Part shown: in pieces, positions 52,892 through 62,246 of the stretch
How positions within the stretch are numbered: the first letter of the stretch is position 1
How the letters are laid out: the number at the start of each line of letters is the position of its first letter
From: Roseiarcus sp963824475
GTDB taxonomy: Bacteria; Pseudomonadota; Alphaproteobacteria; Rhizobiales; Beijerinckiaceae
Length of the DNA: 64,000 bases
Direction of reading: 5' to 3'
Assembly: GCA_963824475.1 (NCBI GenBank)
Contig: CAWGPR010000003.1
Location: 620,001 to 684,000 of the forward strand
Made by a program: the position numbers and the translations under genes
Notes under the pieces: model-generated
Seen by the model: only the letters and a program-made list of their open reading frames with translations
The model's database searches: none
Told to the model about the DNA's origin: nothing

Positions 52892-54211
52892 ATGAAGGCG
52901 GCCAACACACGCATGCGAAGGGCGCTGGGACCGGGCAGGATTCTGGCGTCCGCCGGCGCTTTAGCCGCGCTTGCGGTTTCGATCGCCGCTTTCGGCGGCG
53001 CCGACGCGCTGGCGCAGAACGCCGGCGAGTGCGCCCGCTTGCAGCAGGCCATCGCCGCTCGTCGCGGCTCGAGCGGCGCGCAGGCCGCCGTCGAGCGCCA
53101 GCGCGCCGAGCTTGGGCGCACCAGAGCCTACGCCGGGTCGCTCGGTTGCGGCAATCGCAAGTTCCTGATGTTCGGTTCGGATCCGCCCCCGCAATGCGGC
53201 GAGGTCAACGCCCAAATCTCGCGTATGGAGGCCAATCTCGCCGACCTGCAGGCGCGCGCGGGCGGCGGGGCCGGCGATCTGGTCGCCCGCTACAACGCCG
53301 AATGCCTCCGCGCGGCGCCGTCAGGGCCCAGCAACGTCTTCGAGGCTCTGTTCGGCGGCATAGCCAGGCTTGCAAATGGCGGCCAGGAGCCCGAGCCCCA
53401 GACGGACGCCCGGTTCGAGGATCACGGCGAGGAGCCGCACAATGGACCGTCAGGGCAATCGGACGAGAACGGGGGCGTCCACGCGCACGCCGGCTCTTAT
53501 GCGGTGTGCGTGCGCACGTGCGACGGCAGTTTCTTCCCCGTTTCCTATACAGGGGCCGGAAGCCGGGCGGACAGCCTGGAGGACGTTTGCAGGGCCTTGT
53601 GCCCCAACGCCGACATGGCCCTCTATTCGTTCCCGTTCGGCGGCACGATCGAAGAGGCTGCCTCGCCGTCGGGTGAACCTTACGCAAATTTGCCCAATGC
53701 CGATAAATTCGAGCATACCTTCGATGCGAGTTGCTCCTGCCGACGCAAGGGGGAGAGCTGGGCGGAGGCGCTCGCCGGCGCGGAAGCGCGCTATGGCCAC
53801 GAGAAGCACGACATTCTGGTGACGCCGGAGAAGTCTGCGGAGATGGCCCGGCCGATCATTGATCCCAAGGCCAAGTCGGTTACGGATCCGAAGGCGAAGC
53901 CCGGCGCGCCAGGGACGCCAAGCGCGTCCGTGGTCGCTGGACCCGGCGCCGCGCCTGCCTCAGGGCCCGGCGCCATCGCAACGCCCGGCGCGTCGTCGAC
54001 CGACCCGGGGACCGCGCCCGTCCTCGACGCCAACGGCGCCGACACCAAGCTCAGCGCGGAAGCGGCCACAGTCAGCCGGGAGACGTCCGGCATCGCCGGG
54101 GGCGACCTGCAGAACGCGAAGAGCTTCAGCGTCAATCAGGGGCGAACGGTGGAATCGACCGGACCCGACGGGGTCAAGCGCTCGGTGCGGATAGTCGGGC
54201 CAGCGCTTTAG
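52892..54211 (+). CDS. Exported DUF2865 protein
   Basis: 439 residues. A long signal peptide (ILASAGALAALAVSIAAFGG, cut near ADALAQ) is followed by a helical region with ECARLQQAIAARR. The cysteine-rich DUF2865 core is YAVCVRTCDGSFFPVSYTGA, then DVCRALCPNADMALYSFPFG G and FDASCSCRRKGESWAEALAG AEARYG. The last 120 residues are a Pro/Gly/Ala-rich linker and a charged tail. The domain is typical of Hyphomicrobiales and its function is unknown. The 3' end overlaps convergent gltX by 38 bases. Confidence 0.88.
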   Translation: MKAANTRMRRALGPGRILASAGALAALAVSIAAFGGADALAQNAGECARLQQAIAARRGSSGAQAAVERQRAELGRTRAYAGSLGCGNRKFLMFGSDPPPQCGEVNAQISRMEANLADLQARAGGGAGDLVARYNAECLRAAPSGPSNVFEALFGGIARLANGGQEPEPQTDARFEDHGEEPHNGPSGQSDENGGVHAHAGSYAVCVRTCDGSFFPVSYTGAGSRADSLEDVCRALCPNADMALYSFPFGGTIEEAASPSGEPYANLPNADKFEHTFDASCSCRRKGESWAEALAGAEARYGHEKHDILVTPEKSAEMARPIIDPKAKSVTDPKAKPGAPGTPSASVVAGPGAAPASGPGAIATPGASSTDPGTAPVLDANGADTKLSAEAATVSRETSGIAGGDLQNAKSFSVNQGRTVESTGPDGVKRSVRIVGPAL

Positions 54212-55523
54212 CGCGGCCGATCAGCGGCAGCAGAGCGGCAAGCTCCGGCCCCGCCTCCCGGCCGGTCAAGGCCAGTCGCAACGGGTGAAACAGGGCCCGT
54301 CCCTTGCGGCCGGTGAGCTCCTTGAGCCGGGTCGTCCACGCGCCCCAGGTCGACAGGTCCCATGGGTCCTCGGGCGCGCACGAAGCGGCCAGCTTGAGAT
54401 AATCCGCGTCCTCGACGATCGGCGCAACCTCGCCTTCCGTCACCTGCCGCCAGATCGCCATATCGTCGAGACGCAAGAGATTGCCGCGAACCGCCAGCCA
54501 CAGCGCCTCCGCCTGCCGTCCGGCGATTCCGAGCGCCCCAAGCCGGTCGGCGACCGCCGCATAGGGCAGGCGATGGAGCGTGCGCGCGGAAAGCGCCTCG
54601 AGCTCGGCCTCGTCAAAACGCGCCGCGCCGTGGGAGAGTTGCGAAAGGTCGATGAGCTCCGAGAGCTCGTCGAGCGAGGCGACCGGGCGCACCGCCTCTG
54701 CCGAACCGACCAGCACCGCGAGAGCGGCGACGGCGAGCGACTCGATTCCCTTTGTGCGCAAAGCCGCAATCGAGAGCGCGCCGGAGCGCTTCGACAGCCC
54801 CCCGCCGCCGGCGTCGGTCAAAAGGTTATGATGACCGAAGCGCGGCGTCGCCCCGGCGAGCGCCTCGAAAATCTGGATCTGCACGGCGGTGTTGGTGACG
54901 TGATCCTCGCCGCGAATGACGTGCGTCACGCCGAAGTCGATGTCGTCGACCACCGAGGGCAGCGTGTAGAGATAGGTTCCGTCCTCGCGGCGCAGAACGG
55001 GGTCGGACAGCGAGGCGCAATCGATGTGGCTCTCGCCGCGCACCACGTCGTCCCAGCGCACGGTCATCGGTTCGAGGCGAAAACGCCAATGCGGTTTGCG
55101 GCCTGAACCTTCGAGCGCGGCGCGCTCGGCCGCCGACAGGCGCAAGGCGGCGCGGTCATAGATCGGCGGAAGCCCGAGCCCCTGCTGCCGCTTGCGCCGC
55201 CGGTCGAGCTCCTCCGCCGTCTCATAGGCCGGGTACAGCCGGCCGAGATCTTTGAGCTTGGCCGCGGCCTCCTCATAGGCCGCCATCCGCTCCGATTGCC
55301 GGCGCACCAGATCCGGCTTGATTCCGAGCCAAGCCAGATCCGCCTCGATCGCGTCTGCGTATTCCGTCTTTGAACGCTCGAGATCCGTGTCATCGAAGCG
55401 CAGGATGAACGTTCCGCCGTGGCGGCGGGCGAAGAGCGAGTTGAGGAGAGCGGTGCGGGCGTTGCCGATATGGATGCGCCCGGTCGGCGAAGGCGCGAAC
55501 CGGACGACCGGAAGAGAGGCCAT
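54174..55523 (-). CDS. gltX: Glutamyl-tRNA synthetase
   Basis: 449 residues of class I. The HIGH-type signature is FAPSPTGRIHIGNARTALLN, and the KMSKS-type signature is GGGLSKRSG. RFDDTDLERSKTEYADAI and THVIRGEDHVTNTAVQIQIF EAL are also diagnostic. It charges tRNA-Glu and, in bacteria lacking GlnRS, often tRNA-Gln for amidotransfer. The sequence is compact and resembles the second GluRS common in alphaproteobacteria; which paralogue it is cannot be decided here. Confidence 0.93.
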   Translation of the reverse strand: MASLPVVRFAPSPTGRIHIGNARTALLNSLFARRHGGTFILRFDDTDLERSKTEYADAIEADLAWLGIKPDLVRRQSERMAAYEEAAAKLKDLGRLYPAYETAEELDRRRKRQQGLGLPPIYDRAALRLSAAERAALEGSGRKPHWRFRLEPMTVRWDDVVRGESHIDCASLSDPVLRREDGTYLYTLPSVVDDIDFGVTHVIRGEDHVTNTAVQIQIFEALAGATPRFGHHNLLTDAGGGGLSKRSGALSIAALRTKGIESLAVAALAVLVGSAEAVRPVASLDELSELIDLSQLSHGAARFDEAELEALSARTLHRLPYAAVADRLGALGIAGRQAEALWLAVRGNLLRLDDMAIWRQVTEGEVAPIVEDADYLKLAASCAPEDPWDLSTWGAWTTRLKELTGRKGRALFHPLRLALTGREAGPELAALLPLIGRAKALARLSAPSA

Positions 55524-55598
55524 TCGCCTTCATAGAAGCGTCGCGCTAGACCCGCAATATGGTGTGACAAGGCCTTGTGATTCGGGTAGGGTCAGCGC

Positions 55599-56759
55599 AT
55601 GACTATTGGCGCCCTGGCGGCGGGGATTTGCGCTACCAGCGCGGGGATTCACGGGCTGAGCGTCGTGCTCGCCGCCCGCCGGTGCAGGCGACGGTCAGGG
55701 CTCCCGATGGCGCCGCCGACGGATGCTCCGAGCGTCACAATCGTGCAGCCGCTATGCGGCGTCGAGACATTCTCGCGCGAAACGCTGCGATCGATCTTTG
55801 CGCTCGACTATCCAAGCTATGAGATCATCTTCTGCCTCGCGAGCGGCGATGATCCGATCGCCCCCCTGGTGCGCGGCGCGATCGAGGCCAATCCGAGCCG
55901 CCCCGCGCGTCTGCTCATCGGCGATGACCGGATCAGCGCCAATCCCAAGCTCAACAACGTCGTCAAGGGATGGAAGGCGGCGCGTTACGATTGGGTGATC
56001 ATCGCCGATTCCAATGTGTTGATGCCAAGCGACTATATTCAGCGGTTGCTGGCCCGCTGGAGCCCCGACACCGGCATCGTCTGCGCCCCGCCGATCGGGT
56101 CTCGACCCGAGACCTTCGCCGCCGAGATTGAGTGCGCCTTTCTCAACACCTATGAGGCGCGGTGGCAATATGCGGGCGATTCCACCGGCTATGGCTTCGC
56201 CCAGGGCAAGACGATGCTGTGGCGTCGGGAGACGCTGGAAGCGGGCGGAAGCATTGAAGCTTTGGGGGCGGAGATCGCGGAAGACGCCGCGGCGACCAAG
56301 CTCATCAACGCGCAGGGACTAAGCGCCCATCTCGTCGACGAGCCTTTCCAGCAGCCGCTCGGCCGTCGACGCCTGCGGGACGTCTGGTCGCGACAGGTTC
56401 GTTGGGCGCGGCTGCGGCGAGCTACGTTTCCGCTCTTTTTCGCGCCCGAGATTTTGACGACGAGCCTCTTTACCCTGGCGGCGGCCGGCGTCGCCGCGCC
56501 GGTTTTGGGGGTGAACGTCGCCCTCGCCGTCGCCGTGACGGCGATCTTTTGGTACGGCGCCGAGGCCGTCCTCGCCTTCGTCGCCGGCTGGCCGCTGTCC
56601 TGGCGAATGCCCTTCGCCTGGGTCGCTCGCGACCTCATGCTGCCGGCGCTGTTCGCCCAGGCCTGGACTGGCCGCAACTTCGTCTGGCGCGGCAACGCGA
56701 TAAGCATCGACGAAACGGTGTTCGGCGAAGCCGAGTCCGAACCGCGGCCACAAATCTGA
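55599..56759 (+). CDS. GT21-type glycosyltransferase (ceramide glucosyltransferase/HpnI-like)
   Basis: 386 residues. N-terminal membrane helix, then a GT-A domain with VTIVQPLCGVE, YEIIFCLASGDDP, the DxD-like WVIIADSNVLMPSDY, EIAEDAAATKLI as the catalytic Asp region, and the (Q/R)xxRW signature in VWSRQVRWARLRR. Three hydrophobic helices near the C-terminus anchor it to the membrane. The family includes bacterial ceramide glucosyltransferases and the hopanoid enzyme HpnI. Without other hop genes nearby the acceptor (ceramide, diacylglycerol or hopanoid) is undecided. Confidence 0.82.
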   Translation: MTIGALAAGICATSAGIHGLSVVLAARRCRRRSGLPMAPPTDAPSVTIVQPLCGVETFSRETLRSIFALDYPSYEIIFCLASGDDPIAPLVRGAIEANPSRPARLLIGDDRISANPKLNNVVKGWKAARYDWVIIADSNVLMPSDYIQRLLARWSPDTGIVCAPPIGSRPETFAAEIECAFLNTYEARWQYAGDSTGYGFAQGKTMLWRRETLEAGGSIEALGAEIAEDAAATKLINAQGLSAHLVDEPFQQPLGRRRLRDVWSRQVRWARLRRATFPLFFAPEILTTSLFTLAAAGVAAPVLGVNVALAVAVTAIFWYGAEAVLAFVAGWPLSWRMPFAWVARDLMLPALFAQAWTGRNFVWRGNAISIDETVFGEAESEPRPQI

Positions 56760-56928
56760 CCAGACAGATTCGGGTCCGCTCGCGAGCGATCCGCCCAACT
56801 TCCGCTCAACTGACGGGCTAGCGTTTGATCAGCGTCAAGGAGCTGGGCTCTCGCTCGTGTTAACGAGATTGTCGATAGCCTCGCGGTCGAACATCAAGAA
56901 ATCCGGTGACGCGGGGGAGGAGGTCAAA

Positions 56929-57195
56929 ATGCGGTTCCTGAGCGACGATGTGGGCTTGCGCGTTTTGAACGCGCTCCATTGGGATCTGGCGGTCCCTCGG
57001 GACCGGTTGAACGTCGATGTTGAGAACGGTTGGGTGACGGTTTCCGGAATAGTGGACCTGCCTTATCAGAGGACCTGTGCTGAGTGCGACGTGCTGAACG
57101 TTGCAGGCGTGGTCGGGGTCACCAACCTGATTCGCGTGGCGGCGTTCAATCAGGGGCCGAAGCCGCAGCCTGAAATGGCGCAAATGCAGCACTGA
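56929..57195 (+). CDS. BON-domain protein
   Basis: 88 residues with a strong GGGGGAGGAGGT five bases before the ATG. LRVLNALHWDLAVPRDRLNV DVENGWVTVSGIVDLPYQRT and GVVGVTNLIRV form a single BON fold (alpha-beta). No signal peptide is seen, unlike OsmY. BON domains bind membranes or phospholipids and often accompany stress responses. It stands alone between the glycosyltransferase and the polyol operon. Confidence 0.8.
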   Translation: MRFLSDDVGLRVLNALHWDLAVPRDRLNVDVENGWVTVSGIVDLPYQRTCAECDVLNVAGVVGVTNLIRVAAFNQGPKPQPEMAQMQH

Positions 57196-57231
57196 TTCGC
57201 GGTCGCGAGCGCCGGCGCAAGACGACGGCGC

Positions 57232-58023
57232 TCAGACGGATTTCAGCATTCCGCCGTCGACGAAGTAGGTTGAGCCGACCGAATAGCTCGCGCGATCCGA
57301 GCAGAGAAAGACGAAGAAGTTGGCCAATTCCTGCGGCGTGGCGAAGCGCTTGACTGGCGCGTGTTCGCGCGCGACGCTGTCGAGATAGGCTTGCCAGTCG
57401 CCGCCCTTGTCGGCGGTGAGTTGTTTTGCGGTTTTGATCCAATCCGGCGTGAGGATGAGACCCGGGTTGACGCAATTGACGCGGATATTGTCGCCGATGA
57501 GTTCGGTCGAAAGCGTCTTCGAGAACATCATCAGCGCCGCCTTGGTTACATTGTAGATCGGCTCGTACCACAGCGGCTGGGCGGCGCAGATCGAGGCGTT
57601 GTGCAGAATGACGCCGCCGCCGCGTTTCTTCATCAGCGGCGCGAGGCCGCGCGCCAATCTCACCGCCGCCATCACGTGCAGATCCCAGTAGGCGTGCCAT
57701 TTCTCGTCCGGCGCCTCCATCACCGTCTCGTTGCTGCCGGCGCCGGCGTTGTTGATGAGAATGTCGGCGCCGCCGAACAGCCGCTTGACGTCGGCGATGA
57801 GGTCTTCCGTCCCCTGGCGCGTGGCGACGTCGCAAGCCAGTCCTTCGGCCCGGACGCCGAAGGATTTGGCGATCCGGCCGGCTTCCCCGCGAACCCGCTC
57901 CACGTTGCGAGCGGCGATGACGATGTCGACGCCCTCGGCCGCGAGGCCCTCGGCGATCGCAAGACCAATGCCGACGCTGCCGCCGGTGATGACGGCGACC
58001 TTCCCCTTGAGCCCGAGATCCAT
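57232..58023 (-). CDS. Short-chain dehydrogenase/reductase (first of three)
   Basis: 263 residues; ATG 58023 with GGAAGGGG seven bases upstream. Nucleotide-binding motif TGGSVGIG, NNAG in ILINNAGAGSNE, active site Ser in HNASICA and YNVTKAA with Tyr and Lys, and a C-terminal FVDGGML. It is a classical NAD(P)-dependent oxidoreductase, last gene of the polyol operon on the minus strand. Substrate is probably a polyol or keto sugar by context. Confidence 0.85.
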   Translation of the reverse strand: MDLGLKGKVAVITGGSVGIGLAIAEGLAAEGVDIVIAARNVERVRGEAGRIAKSFGVRAEGLACDVATRQGTEDLIADVKRLFGGADILINNAGAGSNETVMEAPDEKWHAYWDLHVMAAVRLARGLAPLMKKRGGGVILHNASICAAQPLWYEPIYNVTKAALMMFSKTLSTELIGDNIRVNCVNPGLILTPDWIKTAKQLTADKGGDWQAYLDSVAREHAPVKRFATPQELANFFVFLCSDRASYSVGSTYFVDGGMLKSV

Positions 58024-58062
58024 CCCGCCCCTTCCCACTTTTTCGCGAGCCGCACTCAGGCT

Positions 58063-58836
58063 TTACCAGCACGTATAGCCGCCGTCAGCCAGCACGATCG
58101 ACCCGGTCATCAGACTCGCGGCGTCGGAAGCGAGAAACATGACGACGGCGGCGATCTCATCCGGCTCGCCGATACGCGCCATCGGCGTGTTGTCGATCCA
58201 GGCGCCGAACATCGCCTCGTTGGTCCTCGCGAAAGCGGTGAGCGGGGTATTGATGTAGGTCGGCGCTACGGCATTGACCCGCACGCCGCGCGCGCCCCAT
58301 TCCGCCGCGAGCGATTTCGTCAGATGATGCACAGCCGCTTTCGAAGCGTTGTAATAGGCCTGCGGCTGCGGCTTGTTGACGATGACGCCGGACATCGAGC
58401 CGACGTTGATGATCGAGCCGCGTCCCGCCGCAAGCATGTGCCTGCCGAACGCCCGACAGCACCAGAAGAGGCCGTTGAGGTTGACGTCGATGACGTTCAG
58501 CCAGTGCTCGTCGGTGACGTCTTCCGCCGGCGTTTCGGACCGTGCGATGCCGGCGTTGCAAACCAGGATGTCGACGCGGCCCTTTTCCGTCATCACCCGC
58601 GCTGCAGCGGCGTCGACCTGCTTCGAGTCGGTGACCTCCATCTCGATGACGTCGGCGCCGTAGCCTTTGGCCTTCATCGCCGCTTGAGCTTGCCTGGCGA
58701 CCTTCAGATTGCGGTCGGCGATATAGACGTGCGCTCCGGCCTCGGAAAGCGCTTCCACGCAGGCAAGGCCTATCCCTTGCCCGCCGCCGGTGACGACCGC
58801 GACGCGGCCTTTGAGATTGAAGCGATCGAGATACAT
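58063..58836 (-). CDS. Short-chain dehydrogenase/reductase (arabinitol/xylitol type)
   Basis: 257 residues. TGGGQGIG, CNAGIARSETPAEDV, NVGSMSGVIVNKPQPQAYYN ASKAAVHHL with the Ser-Tyr-Lys set, RVNAVAPTYINTPLT and VLADGGYTCW. The QPQAYYNASK and closing GGYTCW are typical of polyol dehydrogenases acting on arabinitol or sorbitol. It is separated from the next gene by 39 bases within the operon. Substrate inferred. Confidence 0.85.
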   Translation of the reverse strand: MYLDRFNLKGRVAVVTGGGQGIGLACVEALSEAGAHVYIADRNLKVARQAQAAMKAKGYGADVIEMEVTDSKQVDAAAARVMTEKGRVDILVCNAGIARSETPAEDVTDEHWLNVIDVNLNGLFWCCRAFGRHMLAAGRGSIINVGSMSGVIVNKPQPQAYYNASKAAVHHLTKSLAAEWGARGVRVNAVAPTYINTPLTAFARTNEAMFGAWIDNTPMARIGEPDEIAAVVMFLASDAASLMTGSIVLADGGYTCW

Positions 58837-58864
58837 CGGCCCGAAGCCTCCACGACGGATGTCG

Positions 58865-59635
58865 TCAGCTCATCCAGTTGCCGCCGTCGACGTTGAGCGT
58901 CTGCGCGACGACGTAATCGCTGTCAGACGAAGCGAGGAACACGGCGGCGCCGACGTGGTCTTCCGGCAATCCCATGCGCCCGAACGGGACCGCCTCGCCA
59001 ACCAGGCGCTTCTTCTCGCCGAGCGGACGATGCTCGTACTTGGCGAACAGGGCGTCGACCTCGGTCCACATCGGCGTGTCGACGACGCCTGGCGCAATGG
59101 CGTTGACGTTGATGCGGTGCTTGATGAGGTCAAGGCCCGCCGACTGGGTGAGGCTGATGACGGCGGCCTTGGAAGCGCAATAGACCGCCACCAGCGCTTC
59201 GCCGCGGCGGCCGGCCTGCGAGGCCATGTTGATGATCTTGCCGCCCTGCCCACGCGCAATCATGCGCTTGGCGACCGCCTGAAGAGCGAAGAACAGGCCC
59301 TTGACGTTGACGGCGAAAACCCTGTCGTAGCTGGCTTCGGTCACCTCGACGATCGGCGCCATATCGAAGATCGCGGCGTTGTTGACGAGAATGTCGACCC
59401 CGCCCCATCGCTCAACCACGCTCTCGACCGCGGCCTCGATCGAGGCCGTCTTGGTCACGTCGAGCGCGATGGCGACCGCGTTGTCGCCATGGCGCGCCGC
59501 GGTCTCCTGCGCGTGAGCCAAGGAAATGTCGGCGATGGCGACCCGCGCCCCCTCGGCGACATAGCGATCGGCGATCGCCGCCCCGATGCCGCGCGCGCCG
59601 CCGGTGACGAGCGCGACTTTGTCCTTAAGTTTCAT
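58865..59635 (-). CDS. smoS: Sorbitol dehydrogenase (L-iditol 2-dehydrogenase type)
   Basis: 256 residues. Strong likeness to Rhodobacter sphaeroides SmoS along the chain: ALVTGGARGIG, ARVAIADISLAHAQETAARH, ALDVTKTASIEAAVE, ILVNNAAIFDMAPIVEVTEA SYDR, KIINMASQAGRRGEALVAVY CASKAAVISLTQSAG, NVNAIAPGVVDTPMW and TLNVDGGNWMS at the end. It oxidises sorbitol to fructose (and galactitol to tagatose) with NAD. It is next to mannitol dehydrogenase and the polyol ABC transporter. Confidence 0.92.
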   Translation of the reverse strand: MKLKDKVALVTGGARGIGAAIADRYVAEGARVAIADISLAHAQETAARHGDNAVAIALDVTKTASIEAAVESVVERWGGVDILVNNAAIFDMAPIVEVTEASYDRVFAVNVKGLFFALQAVAKRMIARGQGGKIINMASQAGRRGEALVAVYCASKAAVISLTQSAGLDLIKHRINVNAIAPGVVDTPMWTEVDALFAKYEHRPLGEKKRLVGEAVPFGRMGLPEDHVGAAVFLASSDSDYVVAQTLNVDGGNWMS

Positions 59636-59695
59636 TCTTGCGTCGCCATTGTCGTCATCATCGGACCGCCGGTTTGCGGGCGCGATTTGTCACCC

Positions 59696-61174
59696 TCAAG
59701 CCTTGTCCGACAAATAATTCGCGACCGTCGAGCGAACGCCGCGCGCCCAGAGCGCGGAGAGCGCGTTGGCGAACGCGGCGACATAAGTGGGGTCCTCGGC
59801 GAGCTTGCCGAAGATGTCGCTCAGCTCGAGGAAAGCGCGCGGATCATGGCGCGCGCGCTTCGCCGCCGTCTGAATACGCTCCCAGCTCGGGTCGTTCGCC
59901 GCGATCGGCTTGCCGCTCTCGGTCTCGCCGTAGCAATAGCGGCACCACAGAGCCGACACGAGCGCCAGGCCCTTGATGGGTGCGCCGGATCTCAGGCGAT
60001 CGGCGGCGGAGGGAAGAATGAACTTCGGCTGCCGGTTCGAGCCGTCGAAGCACAGGCGCTGGATCGTGTCGCCGATTTTCGGATTGGCGAAGCGGCGTGC
60101 GACCAATTCGCGATAGTCGTCGAGACTGGTGTTCGGCGGCGGCGGGACAACCGGCTGGATCTCGCGCTTGGTCAGCGTCTCGAGGAACGCGCGGATCTCA
60201 GCGTCCGCCATCGCCTCGTGAACGAAATGGATGTCGAGCAGCCCCGCCGGATAGGCGATCGCGGCGTGACCGCCGTTGAGGATGCGGATCTTCATCAATT
60301 CATAGGGCGAAACGTCGGACGTGAACGTGACCCCGACCGTCTCCAGCGCCGGCCTGCCGGCCGGGAACCTGTCCTCCACCACCCACTGCCGGAACTGTTC
60401 GCAGAAGACCGGCCAATTGTCCTCAAGGCCGCACTTGTCGCGCAAAAACGCCCGTTCCCGGTCGGTCGTCGCCGGCGTGATGCGGTCGACCATCGAATTG
60501 GGGAAGGCGACGCTCACGCGAATCCAGCGCGCGAGTTCGGGATCGGCAAGCTCGGCGAGGCCGGCGACGGCGTTCTCGGCGACATGACCGTTGCCGGGGA
60601 TGTTGTCGCAGGACATCACGGTGAAGGGTGCAATTCCTGCAGCGCGGCGGCGCTTGAGCGCCGCGGCGATGAGACCGAACGCCGTCTTCGGGGCTTCCGC
60701 GTGCTGGGCGTCGTAGACGATGTCGGGATGGGCGGGATCGAAATGCTGGGTCGCCGGCGAGATGTAGTAGCCGCCCTCGGTGACGGTCAGCGAGACGATG
60801 CGAGTGCTGGGCTCGGAGAGCGCGTCCATGAGCGCCGCGATATCGTAAGGCCGGATAAAATCGATCATCGGACCGGTGACGCGGATATGCGTCGTCTCCG
60901 CCTCTTGCTCGACGATTGTCGTCAGCCAGTCTTGTTCCTTAAGCTTCTCACGGATCGTGACGTCCGCATCGCGCACCCCCGACCCGATGATCGCCCAGTC
61001 GTGATCGCGCCCGGCGTTGAACAGATCGTCGAGATAGACCGCCTGATGCGCGCGGTGAAAGTTGCCGACGCCAATATGTACGATGCCGGCGCTAAGGTCC
61101 GAGCGTCGATATTTCGGCGCCGCGACGCCTGCCGGCAGGCGCGCGAGCGCCTCGGCTGAAAGTTTGACGGTCAT
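59696..61174 (-). CDS. mtlK: Mannitol 2-dehydrogenase
   Basis: 492 residues of the polyol-specific long-chain dehydrogenases. N-terminal nucleotide-binding IVHIGVGNFHRAHQAVYLDD L, then IIGSGVRD, the signature VMSCDNIPGNG and the catalytic lysine region NSMVDRITPATTD, and KIRILNGGHAAIAYPAGL. It converts mannitol to fructose with NAD. The ATG at 61174 (MTVKLSAEAL) is chosen; an in-frame ATG at 61192 would add six residues. It lies between the ABC ATPase and smoS. Confidence 0.93.
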   Translation of the reverse strand: MTVKLSAEALARLPAGVAAPKYRRSDLSAGIVHIGVGNFHRAHQAVYLDDLFNAGRDHDWAIIGSGVRDADVTIREKLKEQDWLTTIVEQEAETTHIRVTGPMIDFIRPYDIAALMDALSEPSTRIVSLTVTEGGYYISPATQHFDPAHPDIVYDAQHAEAPKTAFGLIAAALKRRRAAGIAPFTVMSCDNIPGNGHVAENAVAGLAELADPELARWIRVSVAFPNSMVDRITPATTDRERAFLRDKCGLEDNWPVFCEQFRQWVVEDRFPAGRPALETVGVTFTSDVSPYELMKIRILNGGHAAIAYPAGLLDIHFVHEAMADAEIRAFLETLTKREIQPVVPPPPNTSLDDYRELVARRFANPKIGDTIQRLCFDGSNRQPKFILPSAADRLRSGAPIKGLALVSALWCRYCYGETESGKPIAANDPSWERIQTAAKRARHDPRAFLELSDIFGKLAEDPTYVAAFANALSALWARGVRSTVANYLSDKA

Positions 61175-61221
61175 GATTTCGAATCCGCTCATGAATTGAC
61201 GCGCTCGCCGCCCGTCCGCCG

Positions 61222-62223
61222 TCAGTTGATCCTCCTGCCGTCCTTGTCGAACCGGTGCAGGTGCGCTTCTCGCGGGGTGACGAAAATGTTCATGCCCGGA
61301 GTCAGCGGCGCCTCGCCCTCGAGGCGCAGGGTGAGCGGCCCGACGCTGTCGGCGTCGGCATGGACGAACGTGTCCGAGCCGAGGTGCTCGGCAAGGCGCA
61401 CCTTCGCCGGCCACTCGCCCGCGGTGGTCGATATGTCGGCATGTTCAGGCCGGATGCCGATGGTCTCGGCGCCGCGCTTGGCGGCGGACGGGCCCTTGAT
61501 CAGGTTCATGGTCGGAGAGCCGATGAAGCCGGCGACAAACAGCCCATTGGGCCTGTTGTAGAGCTCGAGCGGCGAGCCGATCTGCGCCACCGAGCCGCGG
61601 TCGAGCACCACGATCTTATCGGCCATGGTCATCGCCTCGACCTGATCATGGGTGACATAGATCATCGTCGTCTTGAGGGCCTCGTGAAGCTCGCCGATCT
61701 CGACCCGCATCTGCACGCGCAGCGCCGCGTCGAGATTGGAGAGCGGCTCGTCGAACAGAAACGCCTTCGGCTCGCGCACGATCGCGCGCCCGATCGCGAC
61801 CCGCTGACGCTGGCCGCCGGAAAGCTGGCGCGGCTTGCGGTCGAGATAATCGGTCAGGTTCAGCGTCGCGGCCGCCTTGCGCACCTTCTGCTCGATGACG
61901 TCGGACTTCTGTCCGGCCATCTTCAGCGCGAAAGCGATGTTGCCGCGCACGCTCATGTGCGGATAGAGCGCGTAGGACTGGAACACCATGGCGAGCCCGC
62001 GCTGCGCCGGGCCGACGTTGGTCATGTCTTTCGCGTCGATCAGCACCTGCCCGGAGGTGACGTCCTCAAGACCGGCGATGAGGCGCAGAAGCGTCGACTT
62101 GCCGCAGCCGGACGGCCCGACGAACACCGCGAACTCTCCGTTCTCGATGCTGAGATCGACGCCGTTGATAACGCTGATGGCGCCGAACGCCTTCCGCACG
62201 GTCTTCAGTTGGATGCTGCCCAT
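61222..62223 (-). CDS. Sugar/polyol ABC transporter ATP-binding protein
   Basis: 333 residues. Walker A GPSGCGKST, Q-loop in VFQSYALYPHMSV, signature LSGGQRQRVAIGRAI, Walker B AFLFDEPLSNLDAALR and switch His in YVTHDQ. A C-terminal MalK-type regulatory (TOBE) domain follows, with IGIRPEHADI. It energises import with the two permeases upstream (on this strand). Equivalent to SmoK/MalK/UgpC; the substrate is inferred as sorbitol/mannitol from the enzymes in the operon. Confidence 0.93.
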   Translation of the reverse strand: MGSIQLKTVRKAFGAISVINGVDLSIENGEFAVFVGPSGCGKSTLLRLIAGLEDVTSGQVLIDAKDMTNVGPAQRGLAMVFQSYALYPHMSVRGNIAFALKMAGQKSDVIEQKVRKAAATLNLTDYLDRKPRQLSGGQRQRVAIGRAIVREPKAFLFDEPLSNLDAALRVQMRVEIGELHEALKTTMIYVTHDQVEAMTMADKIVVLDRGSVAQIGSPLELYNRPNGLFVAGFIGSPTMNLIKGPSAAKRGAETIGIRPEHADISTTAGEWPAKVRLAEHLGSDTFVHADADSVGPLTLRLEGEAPLTPGMNIFVTPREAHLHRFDKDGRRIN

Positions 62224-62246
62224 GGCTGCTTTCCTTCAATCCTCAA